Shown: piece by piece, positions 25,771 through 34,227 of the stretch
Position numbering within the stretch: the first letter of the stretch is position 1
Layout of the letters: each line of letters starts with the position of its first letter
Assembly: GCA_026129095.1 (NCBI GenBank)
Contig: JAHCIT010000004.1
Coordinates: forward strand, 248,001-312,000
DNA length: 64,000 bases
Direction of reading: 5' to 3'
Origin: Deltaproteobacteria bacterium
Lineage (GTDB): Bacteria; JAGRBM01; JAHCIT01
Position numbers and translations under genes: made by a program
The notes under the pieces: model-generated
The model's input: the letters and a program-made list of their open reading frames with translations, nothing else
The model's database searches: none
What the model was told of the DNA's origin: nothing

Positions 25771-26916
25771 TCAGTCCTTCAGCAGGGACTTGGCGATAAT
25801 ATGACGCTGGATCTCGCTGGTCCCTTCATAGATGCGAAGACCGCGGGCTTCGCGGAAAATGTGCTCGATCTCGCATTCCTTCATGTAGCCCATGCCACCA
25901 TGAATCTGGACGCACCGGTCCACGACGCGCCAGAGCGCCTCCGTGCCGTAAAGCTTGCACATCGAGGCTTCCGTATCGACGTTCTGGCCCTGATCCTTCC
26001 GCCAGGCCGTGGCGTAGAGGAACTCCCGGAGCGTGGCGATATCCACCTCGTTGTCAGCCAGCATGAACTGGACGGCCTGCTTCGTGGCGATCGGCTCGCC
26101 GAACTGGATGCGCTGTTTCGCGTAGGCCACGGTCAGTTCCTGCGCCCGCTGCATGGCCCCAAGCGACCTGGCCGCGATGGAGAGGCGGCCGGCAGCCAGC
26201 ACCCTGAGGCCGAGCCGGAAACCGCCGCCCACCTGGCCGATGACGTTTTCCTCAGGCACCCGGCAGTTCTCGAACACGATCTCGCACTGGCGCACCACAT
26301 CCGAACCCATGCTCGCCATGTGGCGCGTGATGCTCATTCCCGGCGTGTCGCGTTCGATGGCGAAGGCCGTAATGCCGCCCTTGGCGCGCTTGTTACGGTC
26401 AGTCAGCGCGATGATGGTGAAAAATCCGGCGATATCGGCACGGGTGATGAAGTGCTTGCGGCCATTCAGAACCCAGTGCTTGCCGTCCTTAACCGCAAGT
26501 GTCTCGATGGCGGCGGCGTCGCTTCCCGCCGCTGGCTCGGTGATGGCAAAGGCCGCGATCACCTCGCCACTCGCCAGCCGTGGCAGGTACTTCTTCTTCA
26601 GGTAGTCCGATCCTTCATAGACCACCCCCATTCCGCCTATCCCGTTGCTGCCGGAAATCAGCAGGTTGAAACAGTTATGGGCGAAGGCGAACTGCTCCTG
26701 GATCAGCATGTAGGCGAGTGTTCCCAGATTCTGTCCGCCGAACTCCTCGGGAACCATAATACCGAAATATCCCAGTTCGCGAAGCCGCTGGATCAGTTCC
26801 GGGGGAATACTCCTGGTTTCCTCGATCCGCATCGTGTGCGGCATGAGCTCCTTCTGAACAAACTTTCGGGTCGTGTCGCGGAGCATCTGCATGTCGTCGG
26901 ACAGTTCGTAGTGCAT
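25771..26916 (-). CDS. Acyl-CoA dehydrogenase
   Basis: 381 residues. Typical ACAD: N-terminal helical domain, 'ITEPAAGSDAAAIET' and 'NGRKHFITRADIAGFF' in the central beta domain, C-terminal 'FGEPIATKQAVQFMLAD' and 'GLRIYEGTSEIQRHIIAK'. The Glu in YEGT is the usual catalytic base position. FAD enzyme that makes an alpha,beta-double bond in an acyl-CoA. ATG 26916 has GAGGAA close by; the frame extends upstream to 26964 without support. It is 86 bp downstream of an enoyl-CoA hydratase gene on the same strand, so together they could do two steps of beta-oxidation. Confidence 0.93.
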   Translation of the reverse strand: MHYELSDDMQMLRDTTRKFVQKELMPHTMRIEETRSIPPELIQRLRELGYFGIMVPEEFGGQNLGTLAYMLIQEQFAFAHNCFNLLISGSNGIGGMGVVYEGSDYLKKKYLPRLASGEVIAAFAITEPAAGSDAAAIETLAVKDGKHWVLNGRKHFITRADIAGFFTIIALTDRNKRAKGGITAFAIERDTPGMSITRHMASMGSDVVRQCEIVFENCRVPEENVIGQVGGGFRLGLRVLAAGRLSIAARSLGAMQRAQELTVAYAKQRIQFGEPIATKQAVQFMLADNEVDIATLREFLYATAWRKDQGQNVDTEASMCKLYGTEALWRVVDRCVQIHGGMGYMKECEIEHIFREARGLRIYEGTSEIQRHIIAKSLLKD

Positions 26917-27002
26917 GAAAATTCCTCGCGGCCGGTTAATTGACCGGTACAACGGCCAAATCAAGAGGAGAACCGGAGCGATTCCGGCCGGCAGGAAACA
27001 GC

Positions 27003-27809
27003 CTACTTGCCCTTGAATCCGGGAGGACGCTTTTCGTTGATGGCGCGGATCCCCTCACGGGCGTCCTCGCCGTAGGTGGCGATTGTCTGGTGGGCGGCTT
27101 CCAGTTCCAGAACGGCCCGCATGGAGCTTTCCAGCGCGAGGTAGACCTGCCGCTTCACCATCGACAGGGAACCGGTTGGACCCGAAGCGAGCTTTTCTAC
27201 AAAAGAGGCCGCTTCCTCGTCGAGCTTCTCATCGGGGACAAGGCGGTTCACAAGACCAATCGCCTTCGCCTCCTCTGCCATGACCAGCTCGCCGGTATAG
27301 TACATCTCCAGCGCCTTCGCATGGCCGACAAGTTTCGGAAGAAGAAACGAAAGACCCAGGTCCGATGCAAGGCCGATCTTCGTAAACACCGCCCCGAATT
27401 TTGCGGTCGTGCTGGCAAGCCGGATGTCGCAGGCGGCGGCGATGCTGAGGCCGGCTCCGACGCATGCTCCCCGGATCACCGCGACCACGGGCTTCGGGCA
27501 GGCAGTGAGGCTGGAGGCGACCCCGCTGATCTCCGTGAGGTAGTTCCATCGTCCGGGGACAGGCTGCGAAAGCCGCGCCTCCATGGTCTTGACGTCGCCG
27601 CCCGCTGAAAACGCTTTTCCCGCGCCAGTCACCACGAGCACCCGGATGGCCGGGTCATCCGTGGCCTTGCGGATACCTTCCAGGATCGGCGGGAACTGCG
27701 CCGGTCCGAGCGGGTTCAGCTGCGCGGGCCGGTTCAGCCGGATTGTAGCCACCGGCCCGTCTGTCTCGTAAACCACCGCATCATCGGCTGCCTGTGCAAG
27801 GGGAGGCAT
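27003..27809 (-). CDS. Enoyl-CoA hydratase/isomerase family protein
   Basis: 268 residues from ATG 27809. Crotonase-fold motifs: 'GKAFSAGGDVKTM' (first oxyanion segment), 'RGACVGAGLSIAAACDIRLA', 'FGAVFTKIGLASDLGLSFLL'. The IGLASDLG segment, rather than a Glu at the second catalytic position, is more like PaaG/isomerase members, so hydratase versus isomerase is open. Neighbours are an acyl-CoA dehydrogenase downstream and an MBL-fold gene upstream, all on the same strand. Confidence 0.9.
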   Translation of the reverse strand: MPPLAQAADDAVVYETDGPVATIRLNRPAQLNPLGPAQFPPILEGIRKATDDPAIRVLVVTGAGKAFSAGGDVKTMEARLSQPVPGRWNYLTEISGVASSLTACPKPVVAVIRGACVGAGLSIAAACDIRLASTTAKFGAVFTKIGLASDLGLSFLLPKLVGHAKALEMYYTGELVMAEEAKAIGLVNRLVPDEKLDEEAASFVEKLASGPTGSLSMVKRQVYLALESSMRAVLELEAAHQTIATYGEDAREGIRAINEKRPPGFKGK

Positions 27810-27839
27810 AAGTTCTGAACATCCTTCCAAAGTCTTCAG

Positions 27840-28841
27840 TTACATCGGAACGTAGTACCGGTCCACGCCCTTGACCATCCTGCAGTCGATGGCGGCTTCG
27901 CGGAGCAGAAGGTCAACATAGCAGAACGCCACTGCCAGGGAGGAAATCAGCCGGTCCGGTCCCGGTTTCCCCGCGATTTCCCACGGGGTCAGTTCCTCGT
28001 CGATCAGCCGGGACATGAGGCGCTGGGCACTGCCGCGAAAATGATGGATTTCCTCGTCCAGTGCCCCGTCCGGGTTCGATATGGTCCCACCATGGCCGGG
28101 GAATACCACCTTTGGACCGAACTCCTTGAGCCGCTCCAGACCGTCCACCAGTTGCGGGCCGGCGGCCACATGGGAGCCGTTCGCACTTGCAGCCAGCAGC
28201 GGAGCCGGGAATACGTCCACGCCTACATTGTCTCCGGCGAATACCTCGCCACCATCGTCGTGAACGAGCACGATCGCACCGGGATGGTGTCCCGGCGCCT
28301 CTTCCACACGGAACGGAACACCCGCAAGGTCCAGCACGTCACCGCCATTGACCGCGTGAACTGCCGGTCCGGGCAGATCAGCCATCGTACGGCGGCGACG
28401 GTAGTCATCCAGTGCTTCGTCGACTCCTCCCTTGCCACCGCCGGGGACTCCCCACCTGAGCAGTTGCGACCGGAGCTGGCGAATCTCGCTATCCACCGCC
28501 TTCTGCACGGAAGGCAGCCATTTCGCATCGTACCGGCTTGTATAAACGGCAAGTTCCGGGAACCGGGCCTTCAGCACGCCAATGCCCCCCGCATGCTGCG
28601 GATGTCCATGCGTGATCACCAGCTTATGCAGGGCTTCCGGCGCCACAGAGGCCGCCTTGAGCAGCGCCAGTATTGCGGCGGCCGTCTCATCCCCTTCAGG
28701 CCCGGCGTCCACGAGCGCGCCTTCGCCGTCCTTCCCGCGGACAAGATGGACATTGGTATCCGGGCCAATGCGGAGCCTCCAGACCTCGAATGGCCCCGCA
28801 TTCCCCTCCCCATGATGGATACACTGGATATCCGCCGGCAT
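27840..28841 (-). CDS. Metallo-beta-lactamase-fold hydrolase with altered metal motif
   Basis: 333 residues from ATG 28841 (ATG 28892 adds 17). MBL fold with a C-terminal helical extension, as in LACTB2-like proteins. Metal motif reads ITHGHPQHAGG: His and His are kept but the Asp of HxHxDH is Gln. Other ligands are present: 'EAPGHHPGA' (His), 'FAGDNV' (Asp) and 'FPGHGG' (His). The C-terminal 120 residues are helical and include a winged-helix-like region. It may hydrolyse a thioester or phosphodiester, or may bind one metal; activity is unclear. It is 30 bp upstream of the enoyl-CoA hydratase and divergent from an SDR gene. Confidence 0.85.
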   Translation of the reverse strand: MPADIQCIHHGEGNAGPFEVWRLRIGPDTNVHLVRGKDGEGALVDAGPEGDETAAAILALLKAASVAPEALHKLVITHGHPQHAGGIGVLKARFPELAVYTSRYDAKWLPSVQKAVDSEIRQLRSQLLRWGVPGGGKGGVDEALDDYRRRRTMADLPGPAVHAVNGGDVLDLAGVPFRVEEAPGHHPGAIVLVHDDGGEVFAGDNVGVDVFPAPLLAASANGSHVAAGPQLVDGLERLKEFGPKVVFPGHGGTISNPDGALDEEIHHFRGSAQRLMSRLIDEELTPWEIAGKPGPDRLISSLAVAFCYVDLLLREAAIDCRMVKGVDRYYVPM

Positions 28842-28918
28842 CGGCTCCCCGAATACCCCAACTGGACTTTCCCGCCAAGACCTTTTTTGCATGCCACTGG
28901 CAAGATACGCTTTTCCGC

Positions 28919-29707
28919 ATGGAACTTGGGATTAGCCGAAAAGTGGCGATTGTGACCGGCGCCAGCAAGGGGCTCGGCCGGGCCTGCGCCGAAGCCCTTG
29001 CCAGGGAAGGTGCGAGGCTCGTCATCAGCGCCCGCACGGCGCCGGATCTGGACCGCGTGGCCGGGGAGATCCACGGACGCACGGGGGCCGACATCGCCTA
29101 TTTCGCGGGCGACATGGGCGATCCTGCTACTGCAGACCGTCTGGTCAGGTTCACAGCCGAAAAATTCGGAGCAGTCGATATCCTTATCAACAATGCGGGC
29201 GGACCTTCGGCCCTTCCATTCAGCGAAACCGATGATGACGGGTACCGGGTTGCCCTGCAGCGGAACCTGCTTGGCAATATCCGGCTGATCCACGCGGCCA
29301 TCGGCCCCATGCGGAAACGGAAATGGGGGCGGGTGCTCTCCATCACCTCATTCGGCGGCCGGCAGCCGATCCCGAGCATGTACTATTCGAATACCGCCCG
29401 CGCTGCGATGCATGGCTTTTCCAAGACCCTCGCCCACGAAACCGCCGCTGACGGCATTACCGTCAACTGTGTCTGCCCCGGGTACATCCTCACCGACCGT
29501 CTCCGGGGGTTCATATCCATGATGGCCGGGCAAACCGGCATGACGCGGGAGGCCTACGAAGCCCAGACCCTCCGCGACGTGCCCGCCGGGCGCTTCGGTA
29601 CTCCTGAGGAATTCGCCAACGTCGTGGCTTTCCTCGCCTCCGAGCGGGCGGGCTACCTGACGGGCAGCCTCATCACCATTGACGGGGGGCTGGTAAAGGG
29701 GTTGTGA
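28919..29707 (+). CDS. Short-chain dehydrogenase/reductase (SDR)
   Basis: 262 residues. TGASKGLG at residues 12-19, 'NNAGGP' near 85, the catalytic Ser in ITSFGG, and 'MYYSNTARAAMHGF' in which the catalytic Tyr and (at the +4 position) Arg rather than Lys appear: Tyr-S-N-T-A-R. The missing Lys is unusual and could weaken activity, or the alignment may shift by a residue. C-terminal 'GYLTGSLITIDGGLVKGL' is classical. The long frame from 28673 runs antisense to the MBL gene, so ATG 28919 is used. Probably acyl- or sterol-type metabolism by neighbourhood (inference). Confidence 0.88.
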   Translation: MELGISRKVAIVTGASKGLGRACAEALAREGARLVISARTAPDLDRVAGEIHGRTGADIAYFAGDMGDPATADRLVRFTAEKFGAVDILINNAGGPSALPFSETDDDGYRVALQRNLLGNIRLIHAAIGPMRKRKWGRVLSITSFGGRQPIPSMYYSNTARAAMHGFSKTLAHETAADGITVNCVCPGYILTDRLRGFISMMAGQTGMTREAYEAQTLRDVPAGRFGTPEEFANVVAFLASERAGYLTGSLITIDGGLVKGL

Positions 29708-29814
29708 CGGCCAGACCGCTCATTTCTGCCCAACCTGTCGGTTGTCATAAAACTCCTGCTAGGCAGACCCTATTATCCAGAATGCGTGCGTGTATGCTTT
29801 CCTGAGGTGTTTTT

Positions 29815-30324
29815 ATGACCGAACTCCCTTTGCATCCTGCCATTGTCCACATTCCCATCGGCATCGCCCTTGCGCTCCCGGTCGTCGCCGGCGCAGCACT
29901 GGCGGGCATCTGGCTCAAGAAGTTCGAACCGAGGACCTGGTACCTGATTTTGCTCCTCCAGCTCATCCTGCTGGCTGGAGGTGGGCTCTCCATGAATACC
30001 GGCGAGGACGAGGAGCACAAGGTGGAGGCGATCGTCGCGGAAGAACTTATCGAATCCCATGAAGAGACAGCCAAGCTGTTCATGCTGATATCGGCACTGG
30101 GGACTATCGGCAGCCTGGGAGCCATCGTGGCGATGCGGTCGAATGAAAAGACCGGGCGGTACATCATGGCGGGAACCACCGCCGTGCTGGTTGCGGCTGC
30201 TGGCATGGCTCTGGCCACCGGCCACGAGGGCGGCGAGCTGGTATACCGGCACGGTGCGGCAGGAGCCTACACGGCACCGGCCAGCGCGCCCGCCGGCCAG
30301 CCGCGTGGAGAACGGGACGACTAG
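29815..30324 (+). CDS. DUF2231 membrane protein
   Basis: 169 residues. Four hydrophobic segments, with 'LHPAIVHIPIGIALALPV' at the N-terminus and GHEGGELVYRHG near the C-terminus, both characteristic of DUF2231 proteins. Histidines in these motifs may bind metal or haem. Function unknown. GAGG precedes the ATG. Its stop overlaps the convergent acyl-CoA dehydrogenase stop by 4 bp. Confidence 0.8.
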   Translation: MTELPLHPAIVHIPIGIALALPVVAGAALAGIWLKKFEPRTWYLILLLQLILLAGGGLSMNTGEDEEHKVEAIVAEELIESHEETAKLFMLISALGTIGSLGAIVAMRSNEKTGRYIMAGTTAVLVAAAGMALATGHEGGELVYRHGAAGAYTAPASAPAGQPRGERDD

Positions 30325-31526
30325 AACCGGACCCAGTTCACCTTCGGCGGATTCCTGGCGATCTGCCTGAAAAAGTTCCGGGCGATCACCATCCGGTGCA
30401 CTTCCGAGGGGCCGTCATAGATGCGGAAGGCCCTGCCCTCGCGGAAGAACCGCTCCACCGGCGTATCTCCGGAATAGCCGAGCCCTCCCATCACCTGGAC
30501 GGCGCGATCAAAAACGCGGTTGACCGCCTCGGACGCGTACAGCTTCGCCATCGACGTCTCTTCGCGGGCCTCGCTCCCCTGGTCCAGCAGCCAGGCGGCA
30601 TGCAGCGTAACAAGTTTCGCCGTGTGGAGATCCATCACCGAATCGGCCACCGACCACTGGGTATTCTGGTGGTCCGCGAGCTTCACCTTGAACGCCTCGC
30701 GTTCGAGAGCACGGTGAGCCATCAGGTCGAGGGCCCGTTCCGCGGCACCGATCCAGCGCATGCAGTGGGTAAGCCGTGCCGGCCCCAGCCGCACCTGCAT
30801 CAGCTTGAAGCCCTCTCCCTCCTTGCCCAGCATCGCCGACTGCGGCACGCGGACATTCTCGATCACCATCTCGCAGTGCCCGCCCGGCCCGTGGGTACCG
30901 AGTACCGGCACCATGCGCTTGACGGTAAAGCCGGGCGTGTTCATCGGCACCAGGAAAAGCGAAACCCCCTCATGTGCCTTCACCTTCGGATTGGTCACCG
31001 CCGCAAAGATGCAGAAACCCGCGCCCATGGCGCCCGTCGTGAACCACTTGTGGCCGTTCAGTACCCATTCGTCGCCGTCCCGGACGGCGGTGGACTTCAC
31101 CATGCTGGCATCGGCACCGACACCCTGTGCCGGTTCGGTCATGCCGAAACAGGAACGGAACTTCCCCTCGACCAGCGGCCGGAGATACCTGCCCTTCTGC
31201 TCGTCATTCGCCGTCTTCCAGAGCAGATGCATGTTGCCCTCGTCCGGCGCCGCGCAGTTCAGGGCCACGGGTCCGAGGAGCGAGCGTCCTGCCGCCATGA
31301 ACACGGCGGCCGTTTCCACATGTGACAATCCCTGCCCGCCCAGTTCCACTGGCAGGTGCGGCGTGTAGATGCCCCAGTCGCGGGCCTTCTGCCGCATCTC
31401 GGAAATCAGCTCGTCGGGCAGATGGTCCGAATCCTCCCGCCCTTCATACGGGATCACCACCTCGTCAATGAACCTTCGGACCGTGGCGGAGAGATCCTCA
31501 GCGCGCTTGGACATGGTGAAATCCAT
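30321..31526 (-). CDS. Acyl-CoA dehydrogenase (ACAD10/11-like)
   Basis: 401 residues. Motifs include 'GMTEPAQGVGADASM', 'NGHKWFTTGAMGAGF', 'VLGTHGPGGHCEMV' and the C-terminal 'RIYDGPSEVHRMVIARN'. The Asp in YDGPSEVH replaces the Glu of the common IYEGT motif, and this is typical of the ACAD10/11-like subgroup, so the base is probably Asp. FAD-dependent. GGAGG lies 8 nt before the ATG. No operon partner on this strand; the sensor kinase gene is upstream, 114 bp away. Confidence 0.92.
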   Translation of the reverse strand: MDFTMSKRAEDLSATVRRFIDEVVIPYEGREDSDHLPDELISEMRQKARDWGIYTPHLPVELGGQGLSHVETAAVFMAAGRSLLGPVALNCAAPDEGNMHLLWKTANDEQKGRYLRPLVEGKFRSCFGMTEPAQGVGADASMVKSTAVRDGDEWVLNGHKWFTTGAMGAGFCIFAAVTNPKVKAHEGVSLFLVPMNTPGFTVKRMVPVLGTHGPGGHCEMVIENVRVPQSAMLGKEGEGFKLMQVRLGPARLTHCMRWIGAAERALDLMAHRALEREAFKVKLADHQNTQWSVADSVMDLHTAKLVTLHAAWLLDQGSEAREETSMAKLYASEAVNRVFDRAVQVMGGLGYSGDTPVERFFREGRAFRIYDGPSEVHRMVIARNFFRQIARNPPKVNWVRF

Positions 31527-31640
31527 CTGTTTTGCCTCCCTGCCGCAGCAGGCCCGGTATCGCCAGGCCGCCGGCGGCGCCAGTTTGAATGGATACAGCC
31601 GGAAAAGGGAAGGGAAACCGGAATGATCCGGCCACGAAGA

Positions 31641-33026
31641 TCAGTCCGCAATCGGAATCCGGATAGTAGCTATGGTCCCCTCGCCCGCCGTGCTCCTGAT
31701 ATCAATGCTGCCGCCGATACGCGACAGCATGACGTGGGTGATGTACAGGCCGAGCCCCACGCTGTGCCCCTCACCTGATTTTTCTCCGGTTGTAAACGGC
31801 TTGAACACATGTGGAAGCAGGTCGGCAGATATGCCCCTGCCACGGTCGGAAACCGTGCAGATGAGATCGCCACCAATCCGTTCGAGGCGGAGTGACGGCG
31901 GGATGGAACTCCCTGACCGTGCCGCATTGTCCACAACGGCAAGGAGGATTTTCGTCAGGTACCGCTGTGGCACCAGAAGCCCCGACAGCGGCTTCAACCC
32001 TTCGATCTGGAGCTGCGGGAAGGCTCCCTGCACTACACCCATAACCGTCGCCAAAGCGGCCCGGTCCTCGACAGCCGCCAGTTCATCTGACAGTTCGTAC
32101 ATCCGGTTCACGATGAGCGATGCACGCTCCTGCCCCCGGAACGACATGGACAGTGCCTGCAAGGCGGCCGACTTTTCGGCCGCTGCCAGCGAGGGCGACT
32201 GCCCGATGTCTTCCTTCAACATCTGGAGGATAGAGAAGCTGGACCCCAGCGGATTCCGGAGTTCATGGGCGGCGCCGTGAACCAGCGAGCCGAGGGACGC
32301 GAGAGCTTCGGACCGGACGAGCTGGTCCTGTGTGGACTTCAGTTCGGCATGAGCCTTGGAAAGGTCGTCATAGGCCGATGCGAGCGCCCGTTCACTGGAC
32401 CGGAGACGTGCGAACAGTGCCGAGGTCAACCCTACGATGAGCATCGCCAGGAAAAGCCCCAGGGCGAGCCGCTGCTGTTCCCATAAAGCCGACAGGCGTC
32501 CGTCCACTACAGGCGGGCTTTCCATCAGGGGTGCGTAAGGCATCCAACCCGCGGTCATGGAAACCGTTGCAGCCGTAATCATCAGGAGCCCCGCACCGGT
32601 CCCCGCAATTACAGGCCTCGGCTCGAAGTAGAGGAAGGCGAGAATCACCCCGCCGATCAGCTGGACCCAGGCGAGATTGTCGTCCGGGCCGAAGAACCAC
32701 GCCCCCACCGTGTTGGCCAGCGCGTAGTAGATGACTGTCACATAGACGAGCAGGAACAGTTCCGGCCGCGTCTTGCGTACGGCCAGCGCGATAGCGGCAA
32801 TGACGGCCCACCCTGCGATGAGTCCCTTCACCGTGCGGATGAAAACCGGCAGAACATCCCGGTTCACGAACGGCAACAGTCCGGGGTCAGCCTCGACCTG
32901 GTAAAGATAGTTCAGATTACCGGCCGTGATGACGCCGCAGATACCAGCGGCGAAGAGACACTTGTCCGCATTGCTCCAGTGGATGGAGCGTGCGAAAAAA
33001 TCGCGTATCCGGCGAAGCACAGACAT
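31641..33026 (-). CDS. Membrane sensor histidine kinase
   Basis: 461 residues. About six hydrophobic segments between residues 20 and 215 form a membrane sensor. A coiled coil and H-box follow (GAAHELRNPLGSS), with the N-box (DNAARSG), G1 (VSDRGRGIS) and G2 (SVGLGLYITH). No receiver or HAMP is seen. Orphan: no response regulator is adjacent. The 5' leader contains a strong hairpin at 33099-33133 followed on this strand by a T-rich run. Confidence 0.88.
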   Translation of the reverse strand: MSVLRRIRDFFARSIHWSNADKCLFAAGICGVITAGNLNYLYQVEADPGLLPFVNRDVLPVFIRTVKGLIAGWAVIAAIALAVRKTRPELFLLVYVTVIYYALANTVGAWFFGPDDNLAWVQLIGGVILAFLYFEPRPVIAGTGAGLLMITAATVSMTAGWMPYAPLMESPPVVDGRLSALWEQQRLALGLFLAMLIVGLTSALFARLRSSERALASAYDDLSKAHAELKSTQDQLVRSEALASLGSLVHGAAHELRNPLGSSFSILQMLKEDIGQSPSLAAAEKSAALQALSMSFRGQERASLIVNRMYELSDELAAVEDRAALATVMGVVQGAFPQLQIEGLKPLSGLLVPQRYLTKILLAVVDNAARSGSSIPPSLRLERIGGDLICTVSDRGRGISADLLPHVFKPFTTGEKSGEGHSVGLGLYITHVMLSRIGGSIDIRSTAGEGTIATIRIPIAD

Positions 33027-33098
33027 GGAACGGAAACCCTATCCCGGCGTCTCGACAATTACCCGTTGCATCGCATAAAACTGCCGGGCAAGAAAAGA

Positions 33099-33133
33099 AC
33101 CCGGCCCTGGTTCATGATGAACCAGAGCCGGGT
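33099..33133 (-). terminator. Strong hairpin with T-rich tail in kinase leader (possible attenuator)
   Basis: Arms 33099-33115 and 33117-33133 pair at 16 of 17 positions with a 1-nt centre (the loop will open to 3-5 nt). On the minus strand the hairpin is followed by TTCTTTTCTT, like an intrinsic terminator. It lies 73 nt upstream of the kinase start. It may end a small minus-strand transcript or control the kinase. Confidence 0.5.
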
Positions 33134-33297
33134 CGGGGAAGGGGAGGGAACTAGGTGATACCAAGATGACAGATTCACCTGAACCCCCTCTTAAGGCCGT
33201 GTTAATTGAACTTCATTTCCCCAATAAAATCCGTGATTTCTGATACGTTTGATTCCGCGAGGCCGGCTGGAAGGCCGCTTTTGGGAGCGAAAACCCC

Positions 33298-34227
33298 GTG
33301 AAATCCAACGTCAGAATAGGCACCCGGGGATCGAAGCTAGCGCTGTGGCAGGCGAACCATCTGGCTGACCTTTTGCGTCAAAAGCATCCTGGAATCGAAA
33401 TTGAACTGGAAACGATCAAAACCACCGGAGACCGGGTTCTGGATCGTCCACTGGCGGAGATCGGTGGAAAAGGCCTGTTCGTGAAAGAGATCGAGGATGC
33501 CCTGCTCTCCGGCCGCATTGATCTCGCCATCCATTCGCTCAAGGACGTGCCAGCCGAACTTCCGCCGGGGCTGGGTCTGGTCACGTTTCTCCCGCGCGAG
33601 GATCCACGCGATGCCCTTTGCGTCCGGGGCCGGAAAAATCTCGCGGAACTTCCTGAAGGGGCACATGTGGGGACATCGAGCCTCCGGCGGCAGGTTCAGC
33701 TCAAGCGGGCGCGCCCTGACCTCAGGATTTCCCCGCTTCGGGGAAATGTTGATACCCGGCTTCGCAAGCTGGACGATGGCGAATACGACGCGATCATACT
33801 GGCAGCGGCCGGGCTGAAGCGGCTCGGCCTCGACGGCCAGATCGGCGAGCTCGTCAGTACGGAAACCATGATTCCGGCCGTCGGTCAGGGAATTCTTGCC
33901 ATCGAAGCCCGCCTCGAAGACATGGAGACGCGCCATCTGCTCGGTCCGCTGAACGACAGCGAGGCCTCCAAGGCCGCCCGTTGTGAACGGGCCCTGCTTG
34001 CCGGGATGGGAGGCTCCTGCTGGCTGCCGATGGGAGCCCATGCCCGGCAGGCCGCCGGTGGTCTTTTGCTCACGGCGTTCGTCTCGTCTATCGACGGAAG
34101 CTGCTTCCTCCGGCATGATGCGACCGGAACAGACCCTGTCCATCTCGGTACCGAAACAGCCGAATGGCTGATCGGGAACGGCGGCAGGCAGCTCTTGAAG
34201 GATATCCAGGACCGGCATGGGAACTGA
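33298..34227 (+). CDS. hemC: Porphobilinogen deaminase (hydroxymethylbilane synthase)
   Basis: 309 residues. Polymerises four porphobilinogen units to hydroxymethylbilane in tetrapyrrole synthesis. Features: 'IGTRGSKLALWQAN' at the N-terminus, 'IAIHSLKDVP', 'GTSSLRRQVQLK', and the dipyrromethane-cofactor Cys241 in GGSCWLPMG. Start is GTG with GGGAG 10 nt upstream. The fused cobA-hemD gene starts 11 bp before its stop, so the pathway steps are coupled. Confidence 0.96.
   Translation: MKSNVRIGTRGSKLALWQANHLADLLRQKHPGIEIELETIKTTGDRVLDRPLAEIGGKGLFVKEIEDALLSGRIDLAIHSLKDVPAELPPGLGLVTFLPREDPRDALCVRGRKNLAELPEGAHVGTSSLRRQVQLKRARPDLRISPLRGNVDTRLRKLDDGEYDAIILAAAGLKRLGLDGQIGELVSTETMIPAVGQGILAIEARLEDMETRHLLGPLNDSEASKAARCERALLAGMGGSCWLPMGAHARQAAGGLLLTAFVSSIDGSCFLRHDATGTDPVHLGTETAEWLIGNGGRQLLKDIQDRHGN

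Noticed and set aside
25648-26943. 431-codon plus-strand frame over the first acyl-CoA dehydrogenase
   Set aside because: The minus-strand gene has all ACAD motifs; the plus-strand translation has none.
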